From: Ignavibacteria bacterium
GTDB lineage: Bacteria > Bacteroidota > Ignavibacteria > Kapaibacteriales > Kapaibacteriaceae
DNA: 64,000 nucleotides
Assembly: GCA_016707005.1 (NCBI GenBank)
Contig: JADJIQ010000005.1
Span: 868,001 to 932,000 of the forward strand
Reading direction: 5' to 3'
Part shown: in pieces, positions 1-9,303 of the stretch
Numbering within the stretch: position 1 is the stretch's first letter
Layout of the letters: the number at the start of each line of letters is the position of its first letter
The notes under the pieces: model-generated
What the model was told of the DNA's origin: nothing
Seen by the model: only the letters and a program-made list of their open reading frames with translations
The model's database searches: none
Translations under genes and position numbers: made by a program

Positions 1-1746
1 GGACCAGTGAGTGCTGATGGTTATTGGAACGTGATCGGCTCCAACGGCGGAAGTGGGATCGTCTTGGCATCATCCGGTTTGTCCAACGTGCGTGTCACAC
101 ACAACCTCATTGGATCTACCTTCCAAATGGACTCCGCTCGTGCCAATGGCAAGAACGGAATTCACATCCTCTATGATGCTCGGAACATCGACATCGAAGA
201 CAATTATATTCCTTCGAATTGGGGCGATGGCATTCGCATTGAACGAAACGTTGTGATCTTCCTCGACCCTAAAACCCCTCCGATCTATCAACGTCCAAGC
301 AATATCCGCATTACCGCAAACCTGATCGGCTACGCTACAAATGCTGATTCTGTGCTGTTTCACGGGGAGAATGGTGTGTCCATTCTCAATGCCGACAGCA
401 TCTTCATAGAACGGAATATTATCACGGGATGTACCTTTAATGGTGTACAGATCGCCAATGATAGTACGCGGTATGTAGTGGTGCGCAATAATCAGATTGG
501 GGCACTTGAGACCGATCCAATCACGTGGAACAACGGTAGGAGTGGAGTCTATGTTGACGGCGCGAAAGAAGTGACCATTGGCGATGAGTTCGATGGTAAG
601 AAGGGCAATAACATCGAGCGCAATCAATGGTGGGGTGTACAGGTAGCGTATGGCGCGCAGAATGTGAAGATCCTCGGCAATAAGATCTGCGACAATGGAA
701 ACGGTGGCATCGCACTCGACACATTTGCGACCTACTATACCGATCACGCCTACGATGCATTCGATGCCGACAGCGGATCGAACATGTTGCAGAACACACC
801 ATGGATGTGGATAGGAGCAAAGAAGGATGGTAAGCTTCGTGTAGCTGGATACCTTGATGGAACCGTGAACACAGCGTATCGGATAGATGTTGCGTTGGAC
901 GAAGTGATCCCCGACTCGATCTGGTACACCATCACCGGTTGTGACGTAGTAGGATGGTTCTCGGTTCGCACCGATTCGTCGGGATATGCAGTCTTCGACA
1001 CATTGCTGGACGTATCAGATATCGATGCACGTCTCGCCAAACATCCCATCGTAACCACAACCGCTACGGGCATTCACGGCACGTCTCAATACTCTCTAAA
1101 GCCCCTTGCCCCTCCTGAAGAACTTGCGATTGACATTGCGATCACCATCGACACGTCGCGAACGAAGGTCTATAATGACGGAAGGGCAGAGCTTACGGCC
1201 ATCATCACGAATAAGGGCTTTGACCAGGCAACGCTTGTGACAGTTCACGATTCGCTCGGCGTGTGGTTCAGTGCTGACTCCGTGGGAATCTCGAAAGGTG
1301 TCGTGGGTGTGTTCGATACCGTCGTGGTGGCAACCATTCCTACGATCGACCCCGGTGAACAGATCGTCTTGCGTGTTGTAGGCAGATCCCTCCTCACGGG
1401 CACGCACGTCCGCCACGTCCGCGCATGGCCATCACAACGAGACCTTGTGGTTACCAACAACCGCGACTCCATCATCCTCGACGTAGAGGTTGTGAACAGC
1501 ATCGATGTGAAGGGGGCTGAGCAGTCAACCATCAGCTACGGCACCGACGGAACCGCTCGTGTGTTCGGACTCCCTGCCGGATCCTACACCGTGCAGTATT
1601 CCGATCTTGGTGGGCGCTCATTCGGAAGTGCGACGAGGATAGAACTCGCCGAAGGCGAACCTCTGAGCGTAGTTCCTCCTCGTGGCGCCCGCCTCCTCCT
1701 TGTTGACCACGACGGGCGTCGGGTAGGTCGGTGGGTCGTATGGTGA
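1..1746 (+). CDS. Secreted parallel beta-helix protein with C-terminal sorting-like domain (5' truncated)
   Basis: The reading frame is open to the left edge of the window, so the N-terminus and any signal peptide are missing; the visible part is about 581 residues. The first 240 or so residues are rich in short repeats of the type NxIGxxxxNGIxI (for example NLIG, NGIHI, NGVSI, NGVQI), typical of right-handed parallel beta-helix (PbH1/NosD-like) proteins that often bind or cut polysaccharide. A DUF11/CARDB-like beta-sandwich follows at about residues 380-490 (tract TAIITNKG). The last 80 residues resemble a T9SS-type C-terminal domain (GLPAGSYTVQYSDLGG), suggesting export and surface attachment. 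No catalytic residues can be assigned. A 28-bp repeat array starts 5 nt after the stop codon. Confidence 0.85.
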   Translation, partial: GPVSADGYWNVIGSNGGSGIVLASSGLSNVRVTHNLIGSTFQMDSARANGKNGIHILYDARNIDIEDNYIPSNWGDGIRIERNVVIFLDPKTPPIYQRPSNIRITANLIGYATNADSVLFHGENGVSILNADSIFIERNIITGCTFNGVQIANDSTRYVVVRNNQIGALETDPITWNNGRSGVYVDGAKEVTIGDEFDGKKGNNIERNQWWGVQVAYGAQNVKILGNKICDNGNGGIALDTFATYYTDHAYDAFDADSGSNMLQNTPWMWIGAKKDGKLRVAGYLDGTVNTAYRIDVALDEVIPDSIWYTITGCDVVGWFSVRTDSSGYAVFDTLLDVSDIDARLAKHPIVTTTATGIHGTSQYSLKPLAPPEELAIDIAITIDTSRTKVYNDGRAELTAIITNKGFDQATLVTVHDSLGVWFSADSVGISKGVVGVFDTVVVATIPTIDPGEQIVLRVVGRSLLTGTHVRHVRAWPSQRDLVVTNNRDSIILDVEVVNSIDVKGAEQSTISYGTDGTARVFGLPAGSYTVQYSDLGGRSFGSATRIELAEGEPLSVVPPRGARLLLVDHDGRRVGRWVVW

Positions 1747-1750
1747 GCGT

Positions 1751-1999
1751 CACTCCGGGAGAGTAAGACACCGGGAGTCACTCCGGGAGAGTAAGACACC
1801 GGGAGTCACTCCGGGAGAGTAAGACGCCGGGAGTCACTCCGGGAGAGTAAGACGCCGGGAGTCACTCCGGGAGAGTAAGACACCGGGAGTCACTCCGGGA
1901 GAGTAAGACGCCGGGAGTCACTCCGGGAGAGTAAGACGCCGGGAGTCACTCCGGGAGAGTAAGACACCGGGAGTCACTCCGGGAGAGTAAGACTCCCGG
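1751..1999 (+). repeat. 28-bp hairpin repeat array 1 (nine units)
   Basis: Nine copies of GAGTAAGAC occur exactly every 28 bp (at 1761, 1789, 1817 and so on to 1985). Between them lies CCGGGAGTCACTCCGGGA with small variation. Eight units carry a direct CCGGGAG after the core; the last one carries CTCCCGG, which pairs with the preceding CCGGGAG to give a 7-bp stem around the loop AGTAAGA. The array lies between two convergent genes and begins 5 nt after the upstream stop codon. There are no unique spacers. Confidence 0.96.
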
Positions 2000-4250
2000 C
2001 ATACGCTCTCAGCGTCGGACAGTTAAACCCCTGCGCAAAGCTCGTTTCGCCGTATCGGCGATAGTACTTCCGAAACGCGCTGTGATTGACGCGGCCCAGA
2101 GGATTGACCACATACGACCGGCGAGTAAGGCCTAGGGCGGTTAGCTGCCTGTTCCTGTCGCACAGCGCGAGCATGTACTCGGCCTCACTTCGCTCTGCTT
2201 CGGAGCTGGCACGGGCACTCGCTTTCCTGTATGCTGCGATTGCCCTACGCAATGAATAATAATCGGCATTCGATCCGATCGATAGTGAGTTTCGCGATCT
2301 GTCGGGCATTTCCTTAAAGGCCAATGTACGATAGGTCGTTTCATTGGATGCCTTTGAAGGTTCATCCTCCCCACGCTCCATCCTCGACAACCGCCATGAA
2401 CTCCCGTAGTAGGTAATGCTATACAAAGCATGTGCTCGGTCGAGTAGTGTTCGACATGAGGCGTTTGCCAACTTTGCCGACTCCTCCAGCGTTGCTAGAC
2501 TATCGTACAACACCGAGGCTCGCCATCTTCTCAGCGTAACCCGTCGTTTACCTACATACCGGGGCCAGAACGGTTCGAGGCCGTTCACGTCGGAAATGCT
2601 ATAGATGTCTACACCCCGAACGCTCTCCCATGCCCGTGCAGACGTTGCTGCATCGCGATATCTGCCCTCGGACGCATACGCACATGAAAGTCGTTGATGC
2701 ATGTATTCGAGGGAAGGGGGCTGTCCAGTGCTCAAGAACCGTGAAACGTTTGGCAGCTCCTTTCCTTCGAGAATGCGAAGGGCGGTGTTGAGCATTGTCG
2801 ACGTAGCGTATGGCTCATAGTCGGCTACCCATTGACCGTACAAGAAGTAGGTGCTGTATAAGAACGCAAGAGCCGTGTTACCGTTCCTGGCATATTCCCG
2901 AGACGCGAGCTGCGCTAACGACGTTGCTACCCACATCGAAGTAGTGTCCGGTGTAGGTTCTGGTTCTTGACGAACCTCAAGCAAAAGTTTTGCAAGTCGC
3001 TCCTGCTTAGCCATACCGTGGATCTCGCCTGTTGCGATGTAGTGGTAGGCGAGTAACACTGCATGCTGGTGATCCAGTGCCTTCGTTGGCCGATGCTTCA
3101 TCGACGTGAGCTGCTCAATAGCGGCTCGATGATCATGACGTAGTGTGGCGCACTGTGCGAGCATCAATCGTACGTAGCATTCCCACTCTGCGTTCTTGAG
3201 GGGCAATGTAGAAGTGAGAAACGTTTCAAGCTCGATGATGCGATCAACCTTCGGCACACGTTTGCGACCTGTGTTCCATTCTGCAAGATCATCTTCGAGT
3301 TTGTTCAGTTCTCGTGTAGCGAGAAAGATCCAATACCGTGACGATGGATCCAATCGATAGACGCTTCTCACATCTGCCATTCTCGGCAATGGGTCGCGCA
3401 TCGAGAGCATCGTCTTCAAGATCACACGCTGACGCTTCGATGCTCTCTGAAACGTTGCATCAGTAACGTGGGGTTTGGTGTCCAACAGCTGTAGGGCACG
3501 AGGTCTCTTTGATGGACACATGTCGAAGACCTCACACACGGCAAGATTCGCATCAACCGGTCTGTTCTTCGTATGAAGTGCCTCCACATACCGCAAGAGA
3601 ATCCACCGTTGAATGGTTGTCGTTGCAGGCTTACCGCTGAACTCCTTATCAAGAACGTACACAACAGCGTCTGGCAGCGGGTATGTTCGCAGCCATTGAT
3701 AGAGGTAACGCTGTCTGAGCCATTGAGGTGGTTGGCGCTGGAGCCCCTTCTCTGCCATAGCCCGTGCTGCTGCATAGTAATGATCCAAACGATACACCCA
3801 ATCGGCATTGAGCTCTAAACGCTCGATCTCTTTCGCCAACTCGAGATACGTGAGTACTTCGCGATTCTCAGGTCTGCACACGTACGCAATGAACGTGTTT
3901 CCAGGGAATCGTTCTGTTAGGGGGCGAGCATCTGTAGAAGACTGAAACGCGCTAGGGTCTGTGTGGTAGAGAATAATCTCTATGTCGCCTCGACGTACCG
4001 AGGATCCAAGAGCAGTCATCCACTCGCTGATGTTGTTGGATGCGTCTACGCCATTGGGATCAACAGACGCTACCGTGCGGTCATATCTCCACGTGAAGAA
4101 CCAGGTGCGGAGATCGGTGAGATCGCGCAGTCCCCCTGTCGTCAAGAGGATCTGCACGTCCGATCGTTCTAGTTCATGCGCACATGCTCTGGATTCATAC
4201 AGCAAACACGTGAGACAGGAGATCAGAATCAAATACTTCTTGAAGATCAT
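1974..4250 (-). CDS. Secreted helical-repeat protein of unknown function (758 aa)
   Basis: Residues 1-24 form a signal peptide (basic start MIFKK, hydrophobic core, cleavage near SRACA). The rest is mostly alpha-helical, with paired helices rich in Ala, Leu, Tyr and Arg that look like tetratricopeptide-type repeats (for example AVLLAYHYIATGE and AAIEQL). I do not recognise a catalytic domain. The start codon overlaps the stop of the upstream gene by four bases (ATGA), so the two are probably translationally coupled and work together. The last eight codons (ending SLTLPE) and the stop codon lie inside the 28-bp repeat array, so the array has supplied the C-terminus. Function unknown; a periplasmic or outer-membrane scaffold role is only a guess. 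Confidence 0.8.
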   Translation of the reverse strand: MIFKKYLILISCLTCLLYESRACAHELERSDVQILLTTGGLRDLTDLRTWFFTWRYDRTVASVDPNGVDASNNISEWMTALGSSVRRGDIEIILYHTDPSAFQSSTDARPLTERFPGNTFIAYVCRPENREVLTYLELAKEIERLELNADWVYRLDHYYAAARAMAEKGLQRQPPQWLRQRYLYQWLRTYPLPDAVVYVLDKEFSGKPATTTIQRWILLRYVEALHTKNRPVDANLAVCEVFDMCPSKRPRALQLLDTKPHVTDATFQRASKRQRVILKTMLSMRDPLPRMADVRSVYRLDPSSRYWIFLATRELNKLEDDLAEWNTGRKRVPKVDRIIELETFLTSTLPLKNAEWECYVRLMLAQCATLRHDHRAAIEQLTSMKHRPTKALDHQHAVLLAYHYIATGEIHGMAKQERLAKLLLEVRQEPEPTPDTTSMWVATSLAQLASREYARNGNTALAFLYSTYFLYGQWVADYEPYATSTMLNTALRILEGKELPNVSRFLSTGQPPSLEYMHQRLSCAYASEGRYRDAATSARAWESVRGVDIYSISDVNGLEPFWPRYVGKRRVTLRRWRASVLYDSLATLEESAKLANASCRTLLDRAHALYSITYYGSSWRLSRMERGEDEPSKASNETTYRTLAFKEMPDRSRNSLSIGSNADYYSLRRAIAAYRKASARASSEAERSEAEYMLALCDRNRQLTALGLTRRSYVVNPLGRVNHSAFRKYYRRYGETSFAQGFNCPTLRAYAGSLTLPE

Positions 4251-5299
4251 TCGGAGTATATGCTCTTGAGGACGTGAATTCCGATTCGTTCGAATTCGGT
4301 CGTGTCGAGGTCGAAGAGGGCGCTCCCGGCGACACGATCATGAGGTATCGTCGTGGAGATGTGATCATGCATTGCGCGGAGCAGATCGGCAGTGCCGCCG
4401 TCTACACGAACCACATCGCCCCTTCCGATACGAAGGTCAGCGATCATCGTGTCTGATGTGAACGTATGGCGGCCTACGGGCAGATCCGAATAGATGATCC
4501 GTGCATATCGCCAGCTTTCGGCGTTGTTCTGCATATAGACCGTTTGACGGTACGTTGGATAGGCCACGTCGAGCATGAGTGGGTAGGTCCGTGCCGTTTC
4601 CGTCTGGACATAGAGTTTCAGCTTCTCGATAGATGCAATGGCATTGTCCGTCCATGGATCATCATATCGATCCATGTTGTAGCACATCAGAAGTCCTCGC
4701 TTTACCGGTGGAATACCGGCAAGCGATGGATGTCTGTACTGCCAAAGTCGGATGGTTGTCTCAACCGATGTAGATGGCAGAAGGGCTTGAACATATTGAA
4801 CGAATTGAAAGTAGGTCGTGCGTGTTGATGGAGTCCAGTCGCAATCAAGGAGAAGCCTTTGGAAGGTCGGCCGAATAGCGATGCCTGCTGCCGAATGGAT
4901 CACTGTATCGATCTCCCGGAGATATCGAACGAGTCGATAGGCAAGTCCATGCAGCTCAGTGCTATCATGAGCGTCACGCAGCACATCCGGATCCAGGAAC
5001 ACCGTAGGAACAATGGAGAGCCCCTTAACATTGAGCTCACCTTCCGGTTGAATAGGTTGCACTGGACGAGCACCACTAACAGAGTAGCCCGATACATCTA
5101 GATAGCGAACGTAGAGAGTTGAGACCTTCATCTCATCAAGCATGGCGCGCTCCCTACTACCAATGGTAAGGGTGGTGCGCCAAAAGAAGACCGACCGTTC
5201 GTGCCCTGCATCTAGGGCGAGCTCCGATGTGTCCGGCGGAATACGCGTTGACGACATACAGAGCAGGCCGCAGAGGAGGGAGAGGAGTAAATGTCTCAT
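4247..5299 (-). CDS. Secreted TIM-barrel-like protein (DUF3142-like), unknown function
   Basis: The 350-residue product has a signal peptide (MRHLLLSLLCGLLC) and a globular part that looks like a glycosidase-type (beta/alpha) barrel. It starts with VFFWRTTLTI, has a strand ending in LLLDCDWTPSTR at about residue 150, and a later MCYNMDRYDD tract. DCDWTPSTR-like segments are typical of DUF3142-like proteins, where the acidic residues sit at the barrel mouth; this assignment is by recollection of the family. It is the second gene of a minus-strand operon, 12 nt downstream of a small membrane protein and overlapping the next gene by four bases. A role in processing an envelope or extracellular glycan is plausible but not shown. 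Confidence 0.75.
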   Translation of the reverse strand: MRHLLLSLLCGLLCMSSTRIPPDTSELALDAGHERSVFFWRTTLTIGSRERAMLDEMKVSTLYVRYLDVSGYSVSGARPVQPIQPEGELNVKGLSIVPTVFLDPDVLRDAHDSTELHGLAYRLVRYLREIDTVIHSAAGIAIRPTFQRLLLDCDWTPSTRTTYFQFVQYVQALLPSTSVETTIRLWQYRHPSLAGIPPVKRGLLMCYNMDRYDDPWTDNAIASIEKLKLYVQTETARTYPLMLDVAYPTYRQTVYMQNNAESWRYARIIYSDLPVGRHTFTSDTMIADLRIGRGDVVRVDGGTADLLRAMHDHISTTIPHDRVAGSALFDLDTTEFERIGIHVLKSIYSE

Positions 5300-5311
5300 G
5301 GAGACTGGACT

Positions 5312-5734
5312 CTATGCGAGTCGACGTTTCGTTGTGATCGCATGTGCGAGGTAGGCCATCGGGAAATACGCACCGACCAGATCCAGTGCCATGAACCACG
5401 TAGGCGTCGAAGGAATCTGCATAACCATCATCACGCCACCGATGAAGAACGTGGCTGCCACGATCAGCGCGGGGAGTCGAGATGATGTTCCGGACCACTT
5501 TGCCGCAATGAATGCACCGACCAGCGTCCCAAGAGCATGTGCAAGGAACGGGACAATGAAGTTCGCCACCGTGAACTGCTGCATCGCCCCTTCGATCCCT
5601 TCCGGCGTATTCGGGTCGAAGCCCGCGGGAAACGGAACAACCATCATCCCGGCTTTGAGCGTAGCCATATTGGTCATGGCACCAACGATGATGCCCAGGA
5701 GTGTGAGAAGGATCTGGCGTACGAGTGGTGGCAT
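5312..5734 (-). CDS. Small inner-membrane protein, four predicted helices
   Basis: The 140-residue product has four hydrophobic segments at about residues 8-30, 53-75, 87-106 and 112-130 and a short basic tail (TTKRRLA). The first helix is glycine-rich (LLGIIVGAMTN), as in small transport-like or scaffold proteins. I do not recognise a family. It is the first gene of the three-gene minus-strand operon with the barrel-like and helical-repeat proteins (gaps of 12 nt and -4 nt), so it may anchor or assist them. Its promoter must lie in the 220-bp divergent region that also holds repeat array 2. Confidence 0.75.
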   Translation of the reverse strand: MPPLVRQILLTLLGIIVGAMTNMATLKAGMMVVPFPAGFDPNTPEGIEGAMQQFTVANFIVPFLAHALGTLVGAFIAAKWSGTSSRLPALIVAATFFIGGVMMVMQIPSTPTWFMALDLVGAYFPMAYLAHAITTKRRLA

Positions 5735-5785
5735 AGGAGGTCTCCGAAGTGTAGGGCGATTTTACGGAAGAACGTCCACATACCT

Positions 5786-5926
5786 CACGCCGGGAGAGTA
5801 ACACTCCGGGAGTGACTCCGGGAGAGTAAGACTCCGGGAGTGATGCCGGGAGAGTAAGACTCCGGGAGTGATGCCGGGAGAGTAAGACTCCGGGAGTGAC
5901 TCCGGGAGAGTAAGACTCCCGGAGTC
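5786..5926 (+). repeat. 28-bp hairpin repeat array 2 (five units, between divergent genes)
   Basis: GAGTAA(C/G)AC cores lie at 5796, 5824, 5852, 5880 and 5908, again 28 bp apart and again on the plus strand. The last unit is a perfect inverted repeat with an 11-bp stem, GACTCCGGGAG, around the loop AGTAAGA. Unlike the other tandem arrays it sits between divergent genes, ending about 30 bp before the start codon at 5958. Confidence 0.95.
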
Positions 5927-5957
5927 AAAGAACACGCGATTCGGCAACTTTGCACCA

Positions 5958-7466
5958 ATGAAGCCCCCCTCAGATTCCCTCCATAGCCTCATTCATGCAC
6001 TGTCTCCCAACGAGAAACGGTACATCGCTCTGCGCTATTCCAATGAGGTGGAGTCTCACTACGTTACGCTATACAGCATCATTGAGCAACAAGAGGTCTA
6101 TAACGAGACGGAGGTGCTGGAGCGGATCGCGGAACGACATGGCTCGGTCCGACTCCCCATGCTGAAGAAATACCTGGAGCAATCGCTCATCGGCATCCTC
6201 TGCGACTACCATGGCGCCTCGGGTTCGTCATGGCAGCAAGCGCGGATCCTGTTCGTTGGGAAGATTCTTCGGAATAAGGGGCTGAACAAGATGACGGGCC
6301 GACTGCTCCGACAAGTACGTAGTGCTGCAGAGAAGGACACAAACGCTCTTACCCTGCTCGCTGCAAACAATATCGAAGTGTCGTTTGTGAATGATATCTA
6401 TGGACTCGATAGCTCAGCCATCCAAGATGCTCTGTATACCGAAGCGCAGCAAGCAATCAAGATCCTCGCAGCAGATGTAGAATACGTCCACCTCCAGAGT
6501 ACAGCACAACGACTTATGCGCGAAGCTCATGAGGGTCAAGAAGGACGTGCACTGCGCGAACTTCTCGCCCATCCGTTTATGCAGGATGGATCGCCTATCA
6601 CCTTTAAGCAACGCATCACCTATACAAGCATTCGTAGTCGCATCCATGTTCTGCTTGGCGAAACGGATCTAGCGTTTCATTATGCACAGATGAACATTGA
6701 CGCGTGGGAGTCATCACCGTCGTTTCGAGATGAACATGCCGTAAGCTATGCCGGAGCATTAACGAATTATTACAGCCGGGCTCTGCAGGCTACGCGGTAT
6801 GATGTGCTCGATGATATTCATGCTCGACTCCAACAACTCAGCGATGAGTCGCATGAACTTCGACTCTGCAAGTTTCAGGTACTCACCCAACTCGATAATG
6901 TCTTGGCATTATTGAAGGGGGCCTTCCACGATAGTACAGAGAGATTGATCTCGTTTGAGGCTCGCCTCGCAGAATATGAACGGTATACAAATCACTACAT
7001 CGTGCGAAGCATCCGAGCAGGATTTGCCTACGTGTTCCTTCTCTCCGGCAATTGGTCCGACGCACATAAGCAGATCGCAGCGACACTCCTCGACACTCAT
7101 GCACTCGATCACGTCGTAACCTCAATGCGGGTTATTCAATACGCGGCGTTGTTTGAACTGCAACTGTTTGACCTCATTGAAAGCTCCTACCGTTCGGCAA
7201 AACGCTCCACACGCACGAAAAGCAAGATGTCGGACCACGAGAAACATATGCTCGAACTTGTCCGCACATTCATGCTTGCACGGTCCGCAGAGGAAGTGCG
7301 TGCCGTAGCTCAACAGGAACTCCAACGTGAAAATGCGTTGTATAAAGAGCTGACAAAGTCCGACGCGATGCTGAGCTACGTACTGCGATGCTGGCTCATA
7401 TCGCACGCCCAGGGAACGTCGATCGCCAAGGTTTCCGTGGCAGAAAGTCCGGGGCGACAACTCTAG
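5958..7466 (+). CDS. Helical cytoplasmic protein of a Bacteroidota-type hypothetical family
   Basis: The 502-residue product has no signal peptide. Its N-terminus (SLHSLIHALSPNEKRYI) matches the opening I know from a common Bacteroidota hypothetical family that begins with a LIKSLSKSEKRYFK-like motif. The remainder is helical and TPR-like (for example HYAQMNIDAWE and IRSRIHVLLGETDLAFHYA). Such proteins are often paired with envelope or secreted proteins, but no function is established to my knowledge. The start codon lies five bases after a weak promoter-like element CAACTTTG (5945-5952), which suggests an almost leaderless transcript. A secreted-protein pair follows after 73 nt. Confidence 0.8.
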   Translation: MKPPSDSLHSLIHALSPNEKRYIALRYSNEVESHYVTLYSIIEQQEVYNETEVLERIAERHGSVRLPMLKKYLEQSLIGILCDYHGASGSSWQQARILFVGKILRNKGLNKMTGRLLRQVRSAAEKDTNALTLLAANNIEVSFVNDIYGLDSSAIQDALYTEAQQAIKILAADVEYVHLQSTAQRLMREAHEGQEGRALRELLAHPFMQDGSPITFKQRITYTSIRSRIHVLLGETDLAFHYAQMNIDAWESSPSFRDEHAVSYAGALTNYYSRALQATRYDVLDDIHARLQQLSDESHELRLCKFQVLTQLDNVLALLKGAFHDSTERLISFEARLAEYERYTNHYIVRSIRAGFAYVFLLSGNWSDAHKQIAATLLDTHALDHVVTSMRVIQYAALFELQLFDLIESSYRSAKRSTRTKSKMSDHEKHMLELVRTFMLARSAEEVRAVAQQELQRENALYKELTKSDAMLSYVLRCWLISHAQGTSIAKVSVAESPGRQL

Positions 7467-7526
7467 CCCATTCGTGGGAACCTGATTTACGAGGGAAGTT
7501 GGTTTCACCATCCGCAATGGATGCCC

Positions 7527-7534
7527 TAGGTTTC
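7527..7534 (+). promoter_or_regulatory. -7 promoter element TAGGTTTC
   Basis: TAGGTTTC resembles the Bacteroidota -7 consensus TAnnTTTG (one mismatch) and ends five bases before the ATG at 7540, so the transcript would have almost no leader. No convincing -33 element was found. Confidence 0.45.
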
Positions 7535-7539
7535 GTTCC

Positions 7540-9303
7540 ATGAAACCTCTCCTTTGTCTCCTTGGGCTTGTGCTAACGTCGTTCATGGCGCATTCTCAGC
7601 CCCTTCTCTCCTCCCCAACCAGCGGCGCAACAGACCAACCGCTGGATGTGGTGCTGCAGTGGCGCCCCACCGGAGCACCCACCTACCAAGTCGAATGCCT
7701 TCGTACGGGGTCCTCGGAACCTGATGTGGTGCTGTTCTCCGCATCCGGATCGGTAGTGGCTAAGGGGCTTGATTGGTTAACTCAATACCGTTGGCGAGTG
7801 CGAGAGATGGACTCAGTGCCCGGACCGTGGAGTGCTGAAGGAACGTTTACAACGGAGGCTTCGGGTAGCCGACCTGTTCCGGTCTCCCCGGCGCACGAGG
7901 CTATTGGTGTAGCTCCGATGGTGGTGTTTCAGTGGACAGATGACACACCGTCATCGCAGTATGAGCTGCAGATAGATACCACAGACTTCGTTGCTACTTC
8001 GCAAACGTTCACAAGCAGCACGCTATCGATCACGCAGGTCTTGCTCCCGAGCACGGACTACCGCTGGCGGTTGCGTGAGGTATCCGCAGCAGGTGGACCC
8101 GGGCCGTGGACAAAGACCATGGAGTTTACCACAGAAGTCCCTCATGGTAATCCAGCTTCAGCGCCGATCCTCCTTGCACCGGCAAACACGTCAACAGTGG
8201 AAGGTCAACGCGTGGTGTGCTCGTGGTCTGTCCCTCGAGAAGCCATCGACTATGACCTTCGTCTTGTATCAGATGCTGAAGGGGACACGGGGGTGATCTT
8301 CACTGGAATTGAAGACGCCAGCCTCGACGTTCCACTCTCGTCAACCCCCACCACTTGGCACTGGAGTGTGCGTACAAGGACGCAGAATGGCTTGAGCGAA
8401 TGGTCGGAAGAATGGTCGTTCTCAACTCTCCAGAGTATTGACTCATCACGTCAGATCCCAACACCGGTGCTACCGTTGGACAACTCAACGGTACTCGATG
8501 GCTCGCAGGATTCAATAACACTCGAGTGGATTCAGCCCGATAGCGATGTGCAGTTTGTTGTACAGTATGCACTGAATGATGATCTCTCTGATACGTCATC
8601 TGTGCAGATCACATCAACACGCTCATTAAGAATTGCCCAGCCTCCTGTTGGAACTGTGGTGCGATGGAGGGTAGCAACGGCAACATGGTGGAGCGTATCG
8701 CCATGGTCAACAGAGTTTCTGTTCCGTATTGGTGAGAGTTCCGATGAGCCCCCTTCAAAACCACGGCTCATTGAACCGGCAAATGGAGCAATGAATGTGG
8801 ATCTCCTTCCATCGTTGTTATGGCAACAAACGCAAGGTTCAGAGTCGTATGAAGTACAGCTCACAGACAGTGAAACATTCGAAACGATAACGTTCTGTAT
8901 TGGCACTGGAGATACCACAACCGTAGCCGATACGATCCAGCGAGGAAGACAATACTGGTGGAGAGCTCGCGGACTTCGATCATCACTCATCGGTGAATGG
9001 TCAGATGTGTATCGTTTTGCGACAAACGCGACATCCGACGTCCAGGACATAAACATAGAATCGGGAGTGGTGATTGCACCACAACCCGCTATCGCTTCTA
9101 TCCGAGTGATGTTACCAGACCACACCGCCCAGGGAGTACTTGAACTCCTTGATGTTCGGGGCAGACATGTTCGAACGGTAGTTATTGAAGAGAACACACA
9201 CCATGTCGTAATCGAGGGCGTGGACTTGCCACCCGGATTCTATACGCTGATCGCTCGGTTGGGCGCTACCACTTCGTTCCACTCTGTATCGCTCCTACCA
9301 TGA
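7540..9303 (+). CDS. Secreted fibronectin-III-like multidomain protein with T9SS C-terminal domain
   Basis: The 587-residue product has a signal peptide (MKPLLCLLGLVLTSFMAHSQ) followed by about five tandem beta-sandwich units of roughly 95 residues. Each contains a YxxxxR/LR-W-R strand pattern (YRWRVREMD, YRWRLREVS, TWHWSVRTR, VVRWRVATA, YWWRARGLR), typical of fibronectin type III-like adhesion modules. The last 80 residues form a T9SS-type sorting domain (VIAPQPAIASIRV, LLDVRGRHVRTV, LPPGFYTLIA). It is likely exported through the outer membrane and attached to the surface. The stop codon overlaps the start of the protease gene by four bases (ATGA), so the two products are made together; the Fn3 protein could be a partner or substrate of the protease. 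Confidence 0.88.
   Translation: MKPLLCLLGLVLTSFMAHSQPLLSSPTSGATDQPLDVVLQWRPTGAPTYQVECLRTGSSEPDVVLFSASGSVVAKGLDWLTQYRWRVREMDSVPGPWSAEGTFTTEASGSRPVPVSPAHEAIGVAPMVVFQWTDDTPSSQYELQIDTTDFVATSQTFTSSTLSITQVLLPSTDYRWRLREVSAAGGPGPWTKTMEFTTEVPHGNPASAPILLAPANTSTVEGQRVVCSWSVPREAIDYDLRLVSDAEGDTGVIFTGIEDASLDVPLSSTPTTWHWSVRTRTQNGLSEWSEEWSFSTLQSIDSSRQIPTPVLPLDNSTVLDGSQDSITLEWIQPDSDVQFVVQYALNDDLSDTSSVQITSTRSLRIAQPPVGTVVRWRVATATWWSVSPWSTEFLFRIGESSDEPPSKPRLIEPANGAMNVDLLPSLLWQQTQGSESYEVQLTDSETFETITFCIGTGDTTTVADTIQRGRQYWWRARGLRSSLIGEWSDVYRFATNATSDVQDINIESGVVIAPQPAIASIRVMLPDHTAQGVLELLDVRGRHVRTVVIEENTHHVVIEGVDLPPGFYTLIARLGATTSFHSVSLLP

Noticed and set aside
1532..1799. Open frames reading SYSPGVTPGVLLSR-like repeats in and around the arrays
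   Set aside because: They arise because three 28-bp units make 84 bases, a multiple of three, so frames stay open through the repeats. The same peptide appears at every array and has no start context.
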